DNA of 27,500 nucleotides from Prorocentrum cordatum (lineage: Eukaryota; Sar; Dinophyceae; Prorocentrales; Prorocentraceae). Made by a program: the position numbers and the translations under genes. Positions within the stretch are counted from its first letter, which is position 1. Each line of letters begins with the position of its first letter. Under the pieces are notes generated by a model. The model had not been told where the DNA came from, made no database searches, and saw only the letters and a program-made list of their open reading frames with translations. The DNA lies in the NCBI GenBank assembly GCA_963575745.1, contig CAUYUJ010005731.1, positions 27,501-55,000 on the forward strand. Reading direction: 5' to 3'. Below are positions 10,462 through 19,739 of the stretch, piece after piece.

Positions 10462-11859
10462 TCAATCTTCCTGTTGCAGGACGTGCCCGATTTCATGATA
10501 GTCTGCGGGAGCGCCGATCCCGAGGCGATGTAGAACCTCTCGATGTGCAAACTGTGGCGACTCTGTGACCCAGTGGAAGGCGCGACGGCATTGGAGGTGG
10601 TGGCTGATCTCGTCGAGGCCGTCTTCGCAGCCGACGAAGCAGGTGTGGCGCGTGGGCAAACACGTGCATGCGGCAGCTTGCGTGCCAGCCACCCGCCAGA
10701 ATGCGCACGACGACCCATCGCCAGGCCTGCGGCTGCTCGGTGAGGAACTCCCGGAAACCACGCCATCGACCTCGAAGGTCGCTCGGGATGCACTCCCTGC
10801 CGGTCCACTCCGCAAGTCGCTTCCGCCAGGTCTGCTCGAAAGCGTTTGGGTAGCATTAGGTCGGGCCTTTCCCCCTGCAGGGGGATGTGGACGAAAAATT
10901 AAAAATACTTCAAAAAACAATCCAAAAATGCTCAAACATAGTTTTAAAAAATAGTCCCCTGACTATTTTTCTACTATGTTTGAACATTCCCCCCGTAGAC
11001 CCCCCCTGTAGAGGGACGGGCCCGCCTTAAGGGTAGCACCCTGCTTGGAGGTGACGAACGAAAGCCCGTCGAGGGTGAGGACGCGCGCCAGCTGTCTCGG
11101 ACAGCCTCGCGGCCCGCCGTGCCCTCGCGGCACGCCGGCCTGTACATGGGTAGAGCGGCGCCTCTGCTCCCCCAACAGCATGTCCCGTGAGGCAGCCTGG
11201 AGGCGCTGTGCGACTGCCGTGCCCACGCTCCACAACGTAGGGCACCACTGCCCCGAGGCAAGCCGAGGAAGGCCAACCTTGCGGACAGCAACCGCCTCCA
11301 GCCGCTGGAGCGCCGTGGCCCGCGAGGGGACGGTGTACTCCGCTGTGCGCCACACTGATCCCGCCGCAAAGGCGCGCATCGACCGTGCTGCGGAGGTTGG
11401 GAGCCACGCGTCGAAGGGGAGGATGTCCGACAGCCTGAACGCGGTCGGCGGAAGCCGCAAGACCGTGTGGAGCGCGCGGAAATCCTTGTTGAGAAGGGCC
11501 TTCGTCGTGGTGCAAAATTGGGTAAGGTAAGAGAGGATGGACAAGCACGACGCGCCATGCAACCGCACGTTGGGGTCCACGGGCGCGCCCGACTGTCTGG
11601 TGAGGACGATGTGGCGCCACCATGTGCCAGCCGCATCCCGCAAGTGGTCCTCCTTACTGGCCCTGGGGCCCATAACCGCTCCCAAATACTTACCCTTCTC
11701 CTCGATTCGGAAATGGCTCCAATGGGGCACGAGGTGCTCCACGACCCAGCGGACTCGGCGGATCAGCCCCTCCGAAAGCGGTTCCCGTAGAGGGATGAGG
11801 ATGCACCTCTTCGGTTGCAGACGTAGGTTCCCCAACTCGGCGGCACAATCAAATAAGTA
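10462..11859 (-). pseudogene. LINE-type reverse transcriptase, C-terminal remnant (split)
   Basis: A non-LTR retrotransposon reverse transcriptase would copy element RNA at a nick in the target DNA. Only the part after the catalytic palm survives. From 11853 the frame reads FDCAAELGNL, then LQPKRCILIPL and, some 40 residues on, KYLGAVMGP, the typical K-Y-L-G strand after the YADD box. It stays open to the insert at 11002 (about 285 codons). After the insert a second frame reads WRGFREFLTEQPQAWRWV and RILAGGWHASCRM, and a third gives CFVGC and HHLQC, a C-terminal Cys/His zinc-binding motif usual in dinoflagellate LINEs. The YADD catalytic box and endonuclease are absent: the 5' side ends in a GGA microsatellite at 11860. 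Defects are the 131-bp insert, a TAA just after it and a frameshift near 10640. Family resemblance is from memory. Confidence 0.82.
10871..11016 (-). mobile_element. 131-bp AT-rich hairpin insert with direct-repeat flanks
   Basis: A 15-bp direct repeat, CCCCCTGCAGGGGGA at 10871-10885 and the same with two changes (CCCCCTGTAGAGGGA) at 11002-11016, brackets an AT-rich segment inside otherwise GC-rich retroelement DNA. Offset is 131 bp. Inside, arms at about 10927-10956 and 10961-10988 are inverted copies (TCAAACATAG and AAAAATAGTC against their complements) around a CCCT loop. Dropping one flank copy plus the insert rejoins the reverse transcriptase in phase, followed by one TAA. This is what a small non-autonomous transposon with a target-site duplication would look like. 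A spliced intron is less likely because the ends lack a clear GT/GC/GA donor paired with AG. Confidence 0.7.
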
Positions 11860-11896
11860 GAAGAAAGAAGAGGAGGAGGAGGAGGAGGAGGAGGAG
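11860..11896 (+). repeat. (GGA)n microsatellite truncating the retroelement
   Basis: GAAGAAAGA then GGA triplets directly abut the first recognisable residues of the reverse transcriptase remnant. On the minus strand the repeat reads as poly-Ser upstream of the protein and artificially lengthens its open frame. Confidence 0.85.
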
Positions 11897-12189
11897 CAAC
11901 CGCAGCAGCGGCAGTAGCAGCAACAGGGGAAGGGAGGAGAGCAGAACGAGGAGCAAATCGACGTCGGATGAGAGGCATCTCGGCGGCTCCAGCTGCCGCC
12001 GACACGAAGGCGAGGCCCCCCTCCCCCCGCGCGCAGAGTGGCGCGCTCCGACCCAGTTGGCTTCTGAGCGCCGTCGGGCGGCAAGGGGGGCGAAGAGATG
12101 AGAGGCAACGGAATAGAGTGAGACCAGCCACCCTGAAGGTTATGCGATCGGCCTGTGTCCTCTTATTTTTTCGCCTCGTTGGTTTGTTT
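11897..12189. other. Short unique spacer between two microsatellites
   Basis: A few GCAGCAGCGGCAGTAGCAGCAA triplets lead into mixed GC-rich DNA. No reverse transcriptase motif can be seen here on the minus strand, so the retroelement does not resume before the (CTC)n tract. Confidence 0.45.
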
Positions 12190-12651
12190 CCCCTCCTCGT
12201 CATCCTTCTCCTCCTCATCCCTTTTCCGCCTCCTCCTCCTCCTCCAACTCCTCCTCCTCCTCCTCCTCCTCCTCCTCCTCCTCCTCCTCCTCCACCTCCT
12301 CCTCCTCCTCCTCCTCTCTCCTCCTCCTTCCCTCCTCTTCCTCCTCTCCTCCTCCTCCTCCACCTCCTCCCTCCTCCTCCTCCTCCTCCTCCTCCTCCTC
12401 CTCCCCTCCCCCTCCTCCTCCTCCTCCTCCTCCTCCTCCTCATTTTCCTCCTCTCCCTCCTCCTCCTCCTCTCCTTCCTCTTCCTCCTCCTCCTCCTCCT
12501 CCTCCTCCTCCTCCTCCTCCTCCTCCTCCTCCTCCTCCTCCTCCCTCCTCCTCTCCTCCTCCTCCTCCTCCTCCTCCTCCTCCTCCTCCTCCTCCTCCTC
12601 CTCCTCCTCCTCCTCCTCCTCCTCCTCCTCAGCCTCCTCATCCTTCCCTCG
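12190..12651 (+). repeat. (CTC)n polypyrimidine tract, about 460 bp
   Basis: Almost pure CTC/CCT triplets with rare interruptions (CTCTCC, CCCCTCCCC, CATTTTCC). Every frame is open, giving poly-Leu, poly-Ser and poly-Pro on plus and poly-Glu, poly-Arg and poly-Gly on minus; these long frames are artefacts. The tract is homopurine-homopyrimidine, so triplex structure is possible. Confidence 0.95.
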
Positions 12652-14003
12652 TTTTCTGCGGGGCCCAAATATAGATACACCACCACCACCACCAGGCGAC
12701 CATAGGAAAAGAGCCAATCCTGCCCGCGATCGCCTTGACAGGGGTGCCAGTGCCTGCCCCCGCCAAGCGCAAGTATTCGCCACGTGATCATGAGCGCAGA
12801 TGGCGTCCGCATTCAGTCGCGAAAAGTTGCTCCCAAACCCCCGATGGCAGCAGGGTGGTGGTATAAAAACGATGGACCCCCAGGAATGTTATACACCACC
12901 CCGGTATATACACCACGTGCATGTGTTGTTTTTTGGTTCATGCAACTGCTTGCCCAAATGACGCTGCACACGCGGCATGTCATTACCGCGAGACTTGGCG
13001 CACCCACCGAAACAATAATCCGATCAACCCCCATGACAGAAAACCAACCCGTGGTGGTGATGCATACGCGTGGGTCCCAGATCCTCCTCCCCCCCGGCGA
13101 ATTATCCAGAAGGATTCAGGGTAGTGAGCAAGCGTCTTTCTACTGCAAAGCGCAGGGTTCAGGCAAGCAAAATACAGTTTGAGCCACATGGTTGTGTTAT
13201 TGCACCCAGTGCAATTCACTCTGCCTCCTCAGTTGCCAACGTGCGCTTTCACACTCCCCCCCTTCGGCTGGCACAGCCGTTCGAGCAACGGGGCAGATGC
13301 CCGCAACGTAGTCCAGCGATTATGGGGGGGAAATGCTTAAGTAATCCATGTGAACTCATTCGCTCGCGCGTTCACGGTGCCAGATGGAGTAACCCTGAAA
13401 TTCGGGTGCACTTGATCCTCGGAGCAAAAACATGGTGCTGCAATTGTATACATACTGCGAGTCTTTGGGTGGTTATGGTTGCGTTCGCTGTTATGTGCCT
13501 GCATTCTCCTTACACAAACCAGAAGTCCCCACGTGCAAGCGCAACTCAGCTGATCACGCCCACGAGTAATGAAAAAATAAGGTCCGATATCGCTGATGAA
13601 GTTCCAACGCAGGAGTGCTCAGGCGAGCTGAACAGAGGCTCGTTAACCACGAGCGGCTCGGCAGCCGCGGGGCCGCCCGTCCCGCCTGCCGCTCGGCGCG
13701 GCGGCCTGGAGTGCTCGAACGGCAACAGGGGCTGCGGCGCCCCCTCTTAGCGTCGCTAACGTAAGTGGCGTCACCGTGCGTGTCACCGTGCGCCTGGCCC
13801 CCCTACTCTTCATTCGCCCAGCACCCCCAATCCCCCTGACGAATGACAAAATCGGCACGGCGGTGGCAAACGCCGAGGGCTGCCCAGGAAGACGCGCCCG
13901 GGGCGCAGATGCACGGTTGCAGACATGGATTGATCTTCTCTGCGCTCAGGCATTCGCATCCACCCTGCGGGTCAACTGACCACTGCTGCCCGTTAATAGC
14001 CCG
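12652..14003. other. No recognised gene
   Basis: Mixed composition. The plus frame 13070-13750 (226 codons) is long, but I see no domain in it, and opposite-strand frames (12983-13219, 13643-13858) are equally uninformative. A (CAC) run lies at about 12676-12696. I find no endonuclease or reverse transcriptase motif linking the minus-strand pieces on either side. Confidence 0.4.
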
Positions 14004-14661
14004 CTAGTGGAAGTCGCGCGACGAGAACAAGGCCCGCCAGCAAAGGCCCCCGCGGCGCTTGGGTTCACGGCCAAGCACATCGCGGCGAGGACAATCCCCC
14101 CTGCTAGCGCCGCGCATCTTGCGCGCGAGAGCCAGGGTCGCGGCGCGCCAAGTGCCGTTGCACTCCACAGGGCGCCGGCCCAAGTTAAGCCGCATCTCCT
14201 GGTCGTTAAGACCCCGGTAGCAACGAATAGGATGCTGCTTGTAGCAGATAGGGAATCCATTCGCCACCTCAATGAACATCTCCACGAGTTCCTCGGCCAC
14301 GAGTCTCGCGGCCGCCGTGCCGCTTGACGACATTTCGCCACGATTGGCGCTGGAATCTTCGGCAAGGATGCCGACGGGCACGATGGCGCAGCTGCTCGGA
14401 CAGAACATACCGAACGACGTTAACAACAGGCTGACGAGCTCGACGATCTGCATCTCGGGCAACCCGTCGACGTACACCTGAGTGTCGGGCACCGTCTCGC
14501 CCTGTGGCCAGGCGCCGCCAAGCCCGTCGTCGCCCGCAATACCGCGGCAACGCGCGCGCATCAGCGACTGCGCGCGCGCGACCTCGTCGACCCCAAACCC
14601 GAGCACCATCTTGCGGTAAGATGGGAGAGCGTCGAACCAGATGACATGGCCTTAAAGGGCG
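14004..14661 (-). pseudogene. Unrecognised reading frame, possibly RRM-like ORF1 part
   Basis: The frame is open from an ATG at 14609 to a stop at 14004 (201 codons). It reads on upstream as GHVIWFDALPSYRK to a TAA at about 14652, so the ATG may not be the true start. The middle has the order of a small RNA-recognition fold: a strand TQVYVDGLPE, a helix IVELVSLLLTSFG, a strand-like CAIVPVGILAE, a helix ARLVAEELVEMFIEVANG, then a basic segment NDQEMRLNLGRRPV. Dinoflagellate LINE ORF1 proteins often have an RRM-like domain followed by such a basic tail, which is why I suggest it. I did not find clear RNP consensus aromatic residues. It lies just downstream of the coiled-coil frame on the same strand. 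It could equally be an unrelated degraded gene. Confidence 0.35.
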
Positions 14662-14713
14662 CCCGGCGGCAATGGGCCAATAGCGCGGCGGCCGCTCGAA
14701 CGCGCGACGCCGG

Positions 14714-16119
14714 TCAACGCCGACGCGGTCGAACGCCCCCCAATGGATAAAAGGCCCGCGCTCGACACTGTCGCGCCAGCCAGCGGGCCCGCGACGCCGC
14801 GGGTGCCAGACCGCCACGATACGCCAATGAGGGCCCTTTGTCTCGGCCAGGCAATTGGGGCCGCGGGGGCCTTTTCCCTACCTCGAGAAACTGCGAGTCT
14901 TTTGCGCGGGCGAACAGCGCGCGGCAATTAGGCCCACCGATGATTTTCTCCGACAGCATGCCAACCTCGTTGATCTCCTCCCGGTTGTCGAGGCCTTTCT
15001 CGATGTCAGCGACGCGTTCGCCCACGGACCTCGGTGGCGCGTCTTCTGCTGGCCCCCGTGCTGCACCAGCTGGTTGAGCTGACTGAGTAGGCCCGCCGCT
15101 TTCGCTGGCCCCTCCGAACGCGGGCGCCTCCGGGGGAATAGCAAGGCCCCCGCCGCCGCCGCTGCCGCCAGCAGCAACCGCCGACCTCGGAGCGACCGCG
15201 GGGGCAGGCGGAGCTGCAGGGGGAGCAGGTGGAGCGGCAATCTTGCAACGAGACGGCTGGCGCCGCAGCAAGCGAGGCCCTGCGCCTGCAATGAGCATTG
15301 TCTCTGGCGGGGCCCTAGGTAAATCAGCGCGGCTTTTGAACGCAGGGCTACGCAATGCCTCGGCCACATCTTTCAACCGACAAGCCACGGCATCGAATAT
15401 CACCCACGCCTGGGCCTTAAAATTCAAATGCGCGGGCACAGACAGAGGATCGGCAAGCATGCCCCGCACCTCCACCACCTGCGCGCAACGCGCCTCAACG
15501 TCTCCAGAAGTCCGCCGGCATACAATGGCGCCCCCTTCCTCCGCGGCATTCGTCAACTCGCGCAAGGCCACCACCTGCAAGTTGAGGTCCTCGCTGTTGT
15601 CGATGGCCGCGGCGAGCTCGCTGGACAAGCTCCCCCTCGTTGATCGGGCCCATCGCTGGCGCGAGCGAGGTCCACGAGGCCCTCGTTAACTGGGTCGCGC
15701 CCCTTGATGACTTCATCGCTGACGGAACTGGCCCGCTGACGCGTGGTCTCCACTTCACAGAGGCATTGCGTCGTGGCCGCGCTGGCGTTCTGAGCCAGAA
15801 CGGCGGCTCTCTCGTTGGCGGCCTCGGCGGAGTTGACGAGCTCCCGCGCATTGCGTTCAACCTCGCCAATAGCTCGGCCTGCGGGACGGCGCGGCGTTTC
15901 TGTCGCGCGCCCGTCAATCGCGGGGGCGCCTCCTCGGCACTTGCGTGTCTGACCCGCGGGGGGCAGAGAGAGGTGGTAGATGTATGAGCGACTCCTCGTT
16001 AAAGCCTGAGTTAGCCGTGATTGCTGCGGTAACTGACACTCTGTCGCAGGCGCCAAGCTGCGCCTGCCTTCGCGCGTCGACTGCCCAGTTAAGTCCTGAT
16101 GCATCTGCAATGTTCTCAT
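14714..16119 (-). pseudogene. Unrecognised coiled-coil-like protein, frameshifted
   Basis: Two overlapping frames (15553-16119 and 14714-15628) join sensibly at a GGGGG run near 15640, where one base appears lost. The joined frame is about 465 codons. The first part is rich in Ala, Glu and Arg with heptad-like spacing (AIGEVERNARELVNSAEAAN and further on VVALRELTNAAEEGG), suggesting coiled coil. After it come a Pro/Ala linker (PAPPAAPPAPAVAP), a Gly-rich patch and a second charged helix (GERVADIEKGLDNREEINEV). There is no enzyme motif. A structural or RNA-binding ORF1/Gag-like protein of a retroelement is my guess from this layout and from the retroelements on the same strand. A host gene relic is not excluded. 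The start is uncertain. Confidence 0.45.
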
Positions 16120-16257
16120 GAGAACCAGCTATCACCAAATGAAAGTCTCCATTTCTCACTCCCTCGGTCTCTTGCCACCGCAGTTGACATGCTTCGACGC
16201 GTCTCATTATACCAGGCCTTCGCCTGCTCGCTATGGCCATGGCCGCAGCGGCATCAC

Positions 16258-16300
16258 TCTTAATGGTAATACTGGTAATACTGGCAATATTTCAATACTG
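16258..16300. repeat. Short TAATACTGG repeat
   Basis: TAATGGTAATACTGGTAAT and following ACTGGCAATA form about four degenerate 9-bp copies in a small AT-rich patch, in the gap between the last readable part of the copia-type element and the coiled-coil frame. Confidence 0.55.
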
Positions 16301-16447
16301 ACTGCAGTCCTACGCTACCTGAAGCTCCATTCACGATCCCATAATACGTTGTCTCCCCGCACGATCATACCATTGCGCTCTGCGTTGGGCCCCTCGATGC
16401 AGTGGCACGAGACCCCCGCAGCACTACTCCACCATTCATTGGCATCT

Positions 16448-17177
16448 TCACCCATGTACGCCTGCATAGTGTGCGTCTATCAACGCTGCACGTTCACCTG
16501 GCTTATCATGATACTGGTGGAGGTAACCTGACCGACCATGCGTCTTGAAGCACTTTCCAAATTTAATCCTGCTTTCTCCAGGAGCCCGCCGCAACCGTCG
16601 CCGCGATACCGGCCAGCTCGATAATGGAGAACTGGGCGGCTGGACAGCCATGAGCTGGACGATTCGCCCAGGCGGTCACGGCCGGAAACTGCTTGGCCAT
16701 GCGCGATGGCAACTCCTCCTGGTCTCCTGCACCGAGCGGCAATTTCCCCCCCGGCACTCTTGTGTTCTGCATTCCTTTGATTGCGAAGGCAATAAGTTTG
16801 ACGCCGCATTCCAACCTCTCTATCAACTTCTTCGGCCCCAGCCGTTTCACACTAATGGACTGGAGTACGCTGGGCACTGCTCGCAAGGGGCCCCCATATC
16901 AAGGGCACGGCAGACGCGGTTTCAGTTTTATTCTCGGCGTTGGCCCTCATCGCCTCGCCGATTAAATCCCAAGGGTTGCCGCGCTGATCGCAGGTCGCCA
17001 AGTCCATGGCAGCCCGGGGGCAAGGCCAATCTTTCCCGCCAAGCAAGTCACTCTGACAGGGGAGTATGCCTCGCTAGCGCGCGCTTCAACTGCTTGCTGA
17101 CCTTGAGCACACTGTGGAATGATATCGCGCCATGATCCCATCAACCACTCAACGACGCCCGTGCCAAATCCCAGCAT
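16448..17177 (-). pseudogene. EAYSP domain between integrase and RT, frameshifted
   Basis: At 17013-17072 the minus strand reads EAYSPVRVTCLAGKIGLAPG, and in the next frame (ORF 16852-17046) MDLATCDQRGNPWDL. This matches the [E]-V-Y-S-P-P-R-V ... G-x-x-x-D-L-T ... D-x-x-G-x-P-W-D-F pattern I remember from dinoflagellate polyproteins just upstream of reverse transcriptase. Further on, RLECGVKLIAFAIKGMQ (frame 16563-16886) and GERAALIDAHYAGVHG (end of 16448-16651) fit the later part of that domain. At least three frame changes are needed. The role is unknown to me; the D-L and expected P-P-C-type motifs recall cytosine methyltransferases, but the PPC stretch is not readable here. Confidence 0.65.
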
Positions 17178-17358
17178 GTTTGATACAATCTTGGCGCCCC
17201 CATCCTCGCCATCATGAATCGCGCTGAGTTCGCGCGCTTGTTGATCTTCCCCGTCGCGAACCCCCGCTCGCCCTTTGCCGCGCGAACTCGGGCCTGCGTC
17301 AACGTCGACCGTGCATCCCCATCAATATCGAACTCGGTCCATTCAGCCCATTCACTTC

Positions 17359-18153
17359 CTAAGGGATCGTGAAAATCACATGTCGGCCCTCCCTGCCACC
17401 GTACTCGACGATCTCCCCGATCGCATCAATGGCGCGGGTAGCGCGCCCACTCTTAAGCTTGCCCCAGAGCACAGGACGGTCTCTACCTGCGAAGCAAAAA
17501 AGACTCCGTCGCGGCGTTCCATGTCGACGCATAACTTCACCCCCTCTCATTACCCATTCGTCCTGCATGTCCACTTTCGCGCCCAGTGGCGGGGGCGCGT
17601 TAAGTCTGGGCCATTTCTCTGGCTTGCTCGGCCGGCCCCCCTCGCGTCGATAACCCCTGGACTCTGGTCGAAGTTGAACTGTCGCCGGTCTCTCGCGGAC
17701 TTCGGGGTCGCCCTGCCTCAAGCCATTCGATCCACGACGCCCCGCGGAACGTGGTTCGCGCGACGCATCACCTCGCGCAACTGCGCGACATCCACGACGC
17801 TCCGGCGCTGGCCCCACCTTGAGGCACTCCTCCTTTCCAGCGCCAGTACCCCTAGCCATCAGAGGTTCAACCTCAACTCCGGCGCGCTCTGTCGCTGGCA
17901 ATCGCATAGGCGCCGCAATTCTGGTTTGAGCTGCCAGACTGGCAGCGTTCGGATCAGGCTGCCAGGGTAATCCTTTCATTTCGGCAATCTCATTTAGATT
18001 CAGCCACCCCCCCCGCGTCGAAACTCGCGCGCGTTGACTGCTCCTGCCAGGGTGCCGATGATTAACTCCTGGCTCTCGTCGTGAATACCAAGGAGACTGC
18101 CACCCCCCACTTCGACGCGAACTGTTCTCGCCCTTTTCGAAGAGGAGCCTCAA
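17359..18153 (-). pseudogene. Integrase C-terminal segment and linker
   Basis: At 18033-18122 the minus strand reads GGSLLGIHDESQELIIGT, continuing AVNAREFRR in the same frame. This is close to the W-x-x-G-x-F-L-G-I-R-D-E-S-x-E-x-I-I-G-T ... A-R-x-x-R-R segment at the end of dinoflagellate copia-type integrases. One frame over, ORF 17359-18153 (264 codons) continues with NLNEIAEMKGLPWQPDP and later GCRAVARGDASREPRS, matching the G-x-P-W-x-P and G-C-R-A ... C-R conserved spots of the linker before the EAYSP domain. The ORF itself opens with out-of-frame residues, so its ATG is not meaningful. Its last third is basic and shows nothing I recognise. Confidence 0.7.
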
Positions 18154-18283
18154 GACGCATGGCGCACTCGCCGAATTCGGGCAATTCCCCTATAAATTCT
18201 TGACCCTGGCATCGCACATGGGCAATTTTACCGTCGGCGCCAACCGTGAACTTGTTGATTCAGGATGAGGCACGCGCCACTCA

Positions 18284-18891
18284 TCATACCACAAGGACGC
18301 GATCGTCGCCAAATTCTGTCTTGCAACGAGCGCCCAGCGCACCCCCTACGATTCTGGCTTGGCCCTGCACCGCACGAGCGGCGAGCTCAATGCCGCCGTT
18401 GGCCTGCGAGTCGACGACTGGGCTGACCTCCGCGCCCATCCCTAAACTACTCGAAGCTGCAATGGCGTCGTTGAGAGCGGCAATAGACGATTCTCCATCG
18501 CTCGCGAGCGTCGCCTTCCTGCGACATACAAAACCAATCATGTCAGAAGCCGCCATCAAGGGCCCACCCCCTTTCCCGGCGCCACCTGGCCCCACGAATA
18601 TTTGGAAATTCCGCGGCGCATCACTGGAACGGGATGACCCGTTTCACTGCCCCGCACATCTCCCTGATGTTTCCTTGAAGCCACATATGGCCCCTGGAAA
18701 TCACCGGCAATCCCCCCCCTTGCTTTCGTAACTGCATTAGATGGTTTCGTCTGCGGGCCTGTCCCCACATCCTCTTTACTCGGTCGCATGCTCAAACGAA
18801 ATATCCCGGGTAACTCAGACTCCTCACCGATAGACGCACCCTCGCCGTCACGTAACTCACTGCCCCCCGCTCGCACTTCCATCGCCACCAT
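18284..18891 (-). pseudogene. Integrase catalytic core (DDE), frameshifted
   Basis: Integrase joins element DNA into the chromosome. ORF 18284-18595 has SDGESSIAAL, where D (18497-18499) would be the second catalytic Asp, and DSQANGGIE at 18386-18412, whose E (18386-18388) would be the catalytic Glu. They are 37 residues apart (36 between), close to the usual DD35E spacing. RAVQGQARIVGGALGARC follows, as in this family. Upstream ORF 18556-18891, in another phase, gives GHPVPVMRRG and, across the shift, APGKGVGPLMAA, matching the stretch before the second Asp. The first catalytic Asp and the N-terminal HHCC zinc site cannot be read confidently. A stop follows the core at 18284. Confidence 0.8.
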
Positions 18892-18948
18892 TAATCTCGC
18901 AAATTCCGTCCATGCCTTTGGGTCTCACGGGCAGTAGACCGCGCGGCA

Positions 18949-19725
18949 TTAATCGGCCTCGAAGATTCCTGGCCTCGCAAGACCCCCCGGCCCCTGCCTC
19001 TCGGAAACTTCGCGAACCTCGGCAACGTCGGTTCCGTCACCCTTGGGAACTTTAACTGTAAACTGGAAGGTGCCGTTCCTTTCGCGAGATACCGTTCTCT
19101 CACTGCCGGCGTTGCCTTCAACGCGTCTGCGCGACCTTCCACTGCCATCGCGATCTAGCACTTTCTGGATGCATGGCTCCACCATTTCACGCGCCGACCC
19201 CTGCGCCTGTTTCACATCGGCCACCCGAATGGGCACACTCACGTCTGTTCCGCTCTCACACCGCCTAGCAATTAATATCTGCCCATATTTCTGAGAATGA
19301 CTCCATTGGCCGCGCTGCAATGAGTGCCATTCTTGGACGCGCTGGCGGGCCCAATGGGAAACTGGGTGCCAACTTCAGGGGGCCGGGCGGCGCTGCACGT
19401 CCACAAGAACGATGATAGCCCCGGTCTTCTCGTCGCTCTGCGGCACCGCAGCATCACCCCTCGCGCCCGCCCGGGCCCCCACTAGCCCCGCGACCTGGCA
19501 CTTTAGAATCCACCTGCGGCCGCCGTGCTTGATGCTGTCATTAACCGATTGGTTTCCAACATTGCAAATATTATCACGTTGATGTCGTCGGTGGCGCTCT
19601 CGCGGCAATTGCCTCGAGCGCGCGCCCTGCTCGCCCCTCTGATCGCTCCACACCTCGGGCCGTTTGGCAGTAGTCGGTGGCTCTGCAGAGTTAATCGCTG
19701 GATCAAGTCGATCACCCTCGCTCAT
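18949..19725 (-). pseudogene. Retropepsin-like aspartic protease segment, broken active site
   Basis: Aspartic protease would cut the polyprotein. ORF 19375-19725 ends with DEKTGAIIVLVD, the strand that should lead into D-S-G-A. The D codon is 19399-19401, and one extra base then shifts the frame so it continues as CSAARPPEVG in the next phase. ORF 18949-19320 follows with NGTHCSAANGVILRNMGRY, which fits the A-N-G-x-x-x-x-N-x-G half of this family's protease, then VSVPIRVADVKQ and RNGTFQFTVKVPKG. The location between the zinc knuckles and integrase is the copia order. The Ser-Gly of the active site is not preserved, so it is inactive. The protease assignment rests on motif memory and position. 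Confidence 0.6.
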
Positions 19726-19739
19726 TCACCCCAGAACAT

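Noticed and set aside
10871-11016. The hairpin insert as a conventional spliceosomal intron
   Set aside because: The 3' end CCCCCTGCAG would suit an acceptor, but the matching 5' end starts GGGG, not GT, GC or GA; an insertion fits better.
11763-12812. Frames of 206-349 codons with poly-Arg, poly-Glu, poly-Leu or poly-Ser
   Set aside because: Products of the (CTC)n tract in all phases; no domain at either end.
13179-13191. Complement reads CCATGTGGCTCAA, resembling the 3' end of the dinoflagellate spliced leader (CCATTTTGGCTCAAG)
   Set aside because: Only a partial match with gaps and no match further upstream; an 8-base core match is expected by chance in a window this size.
13070-13750. 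226-codon plus frame
   Set aside because: No recognisable motif or protein-like domain order; plausible by chance at this GC content, although not disproved.
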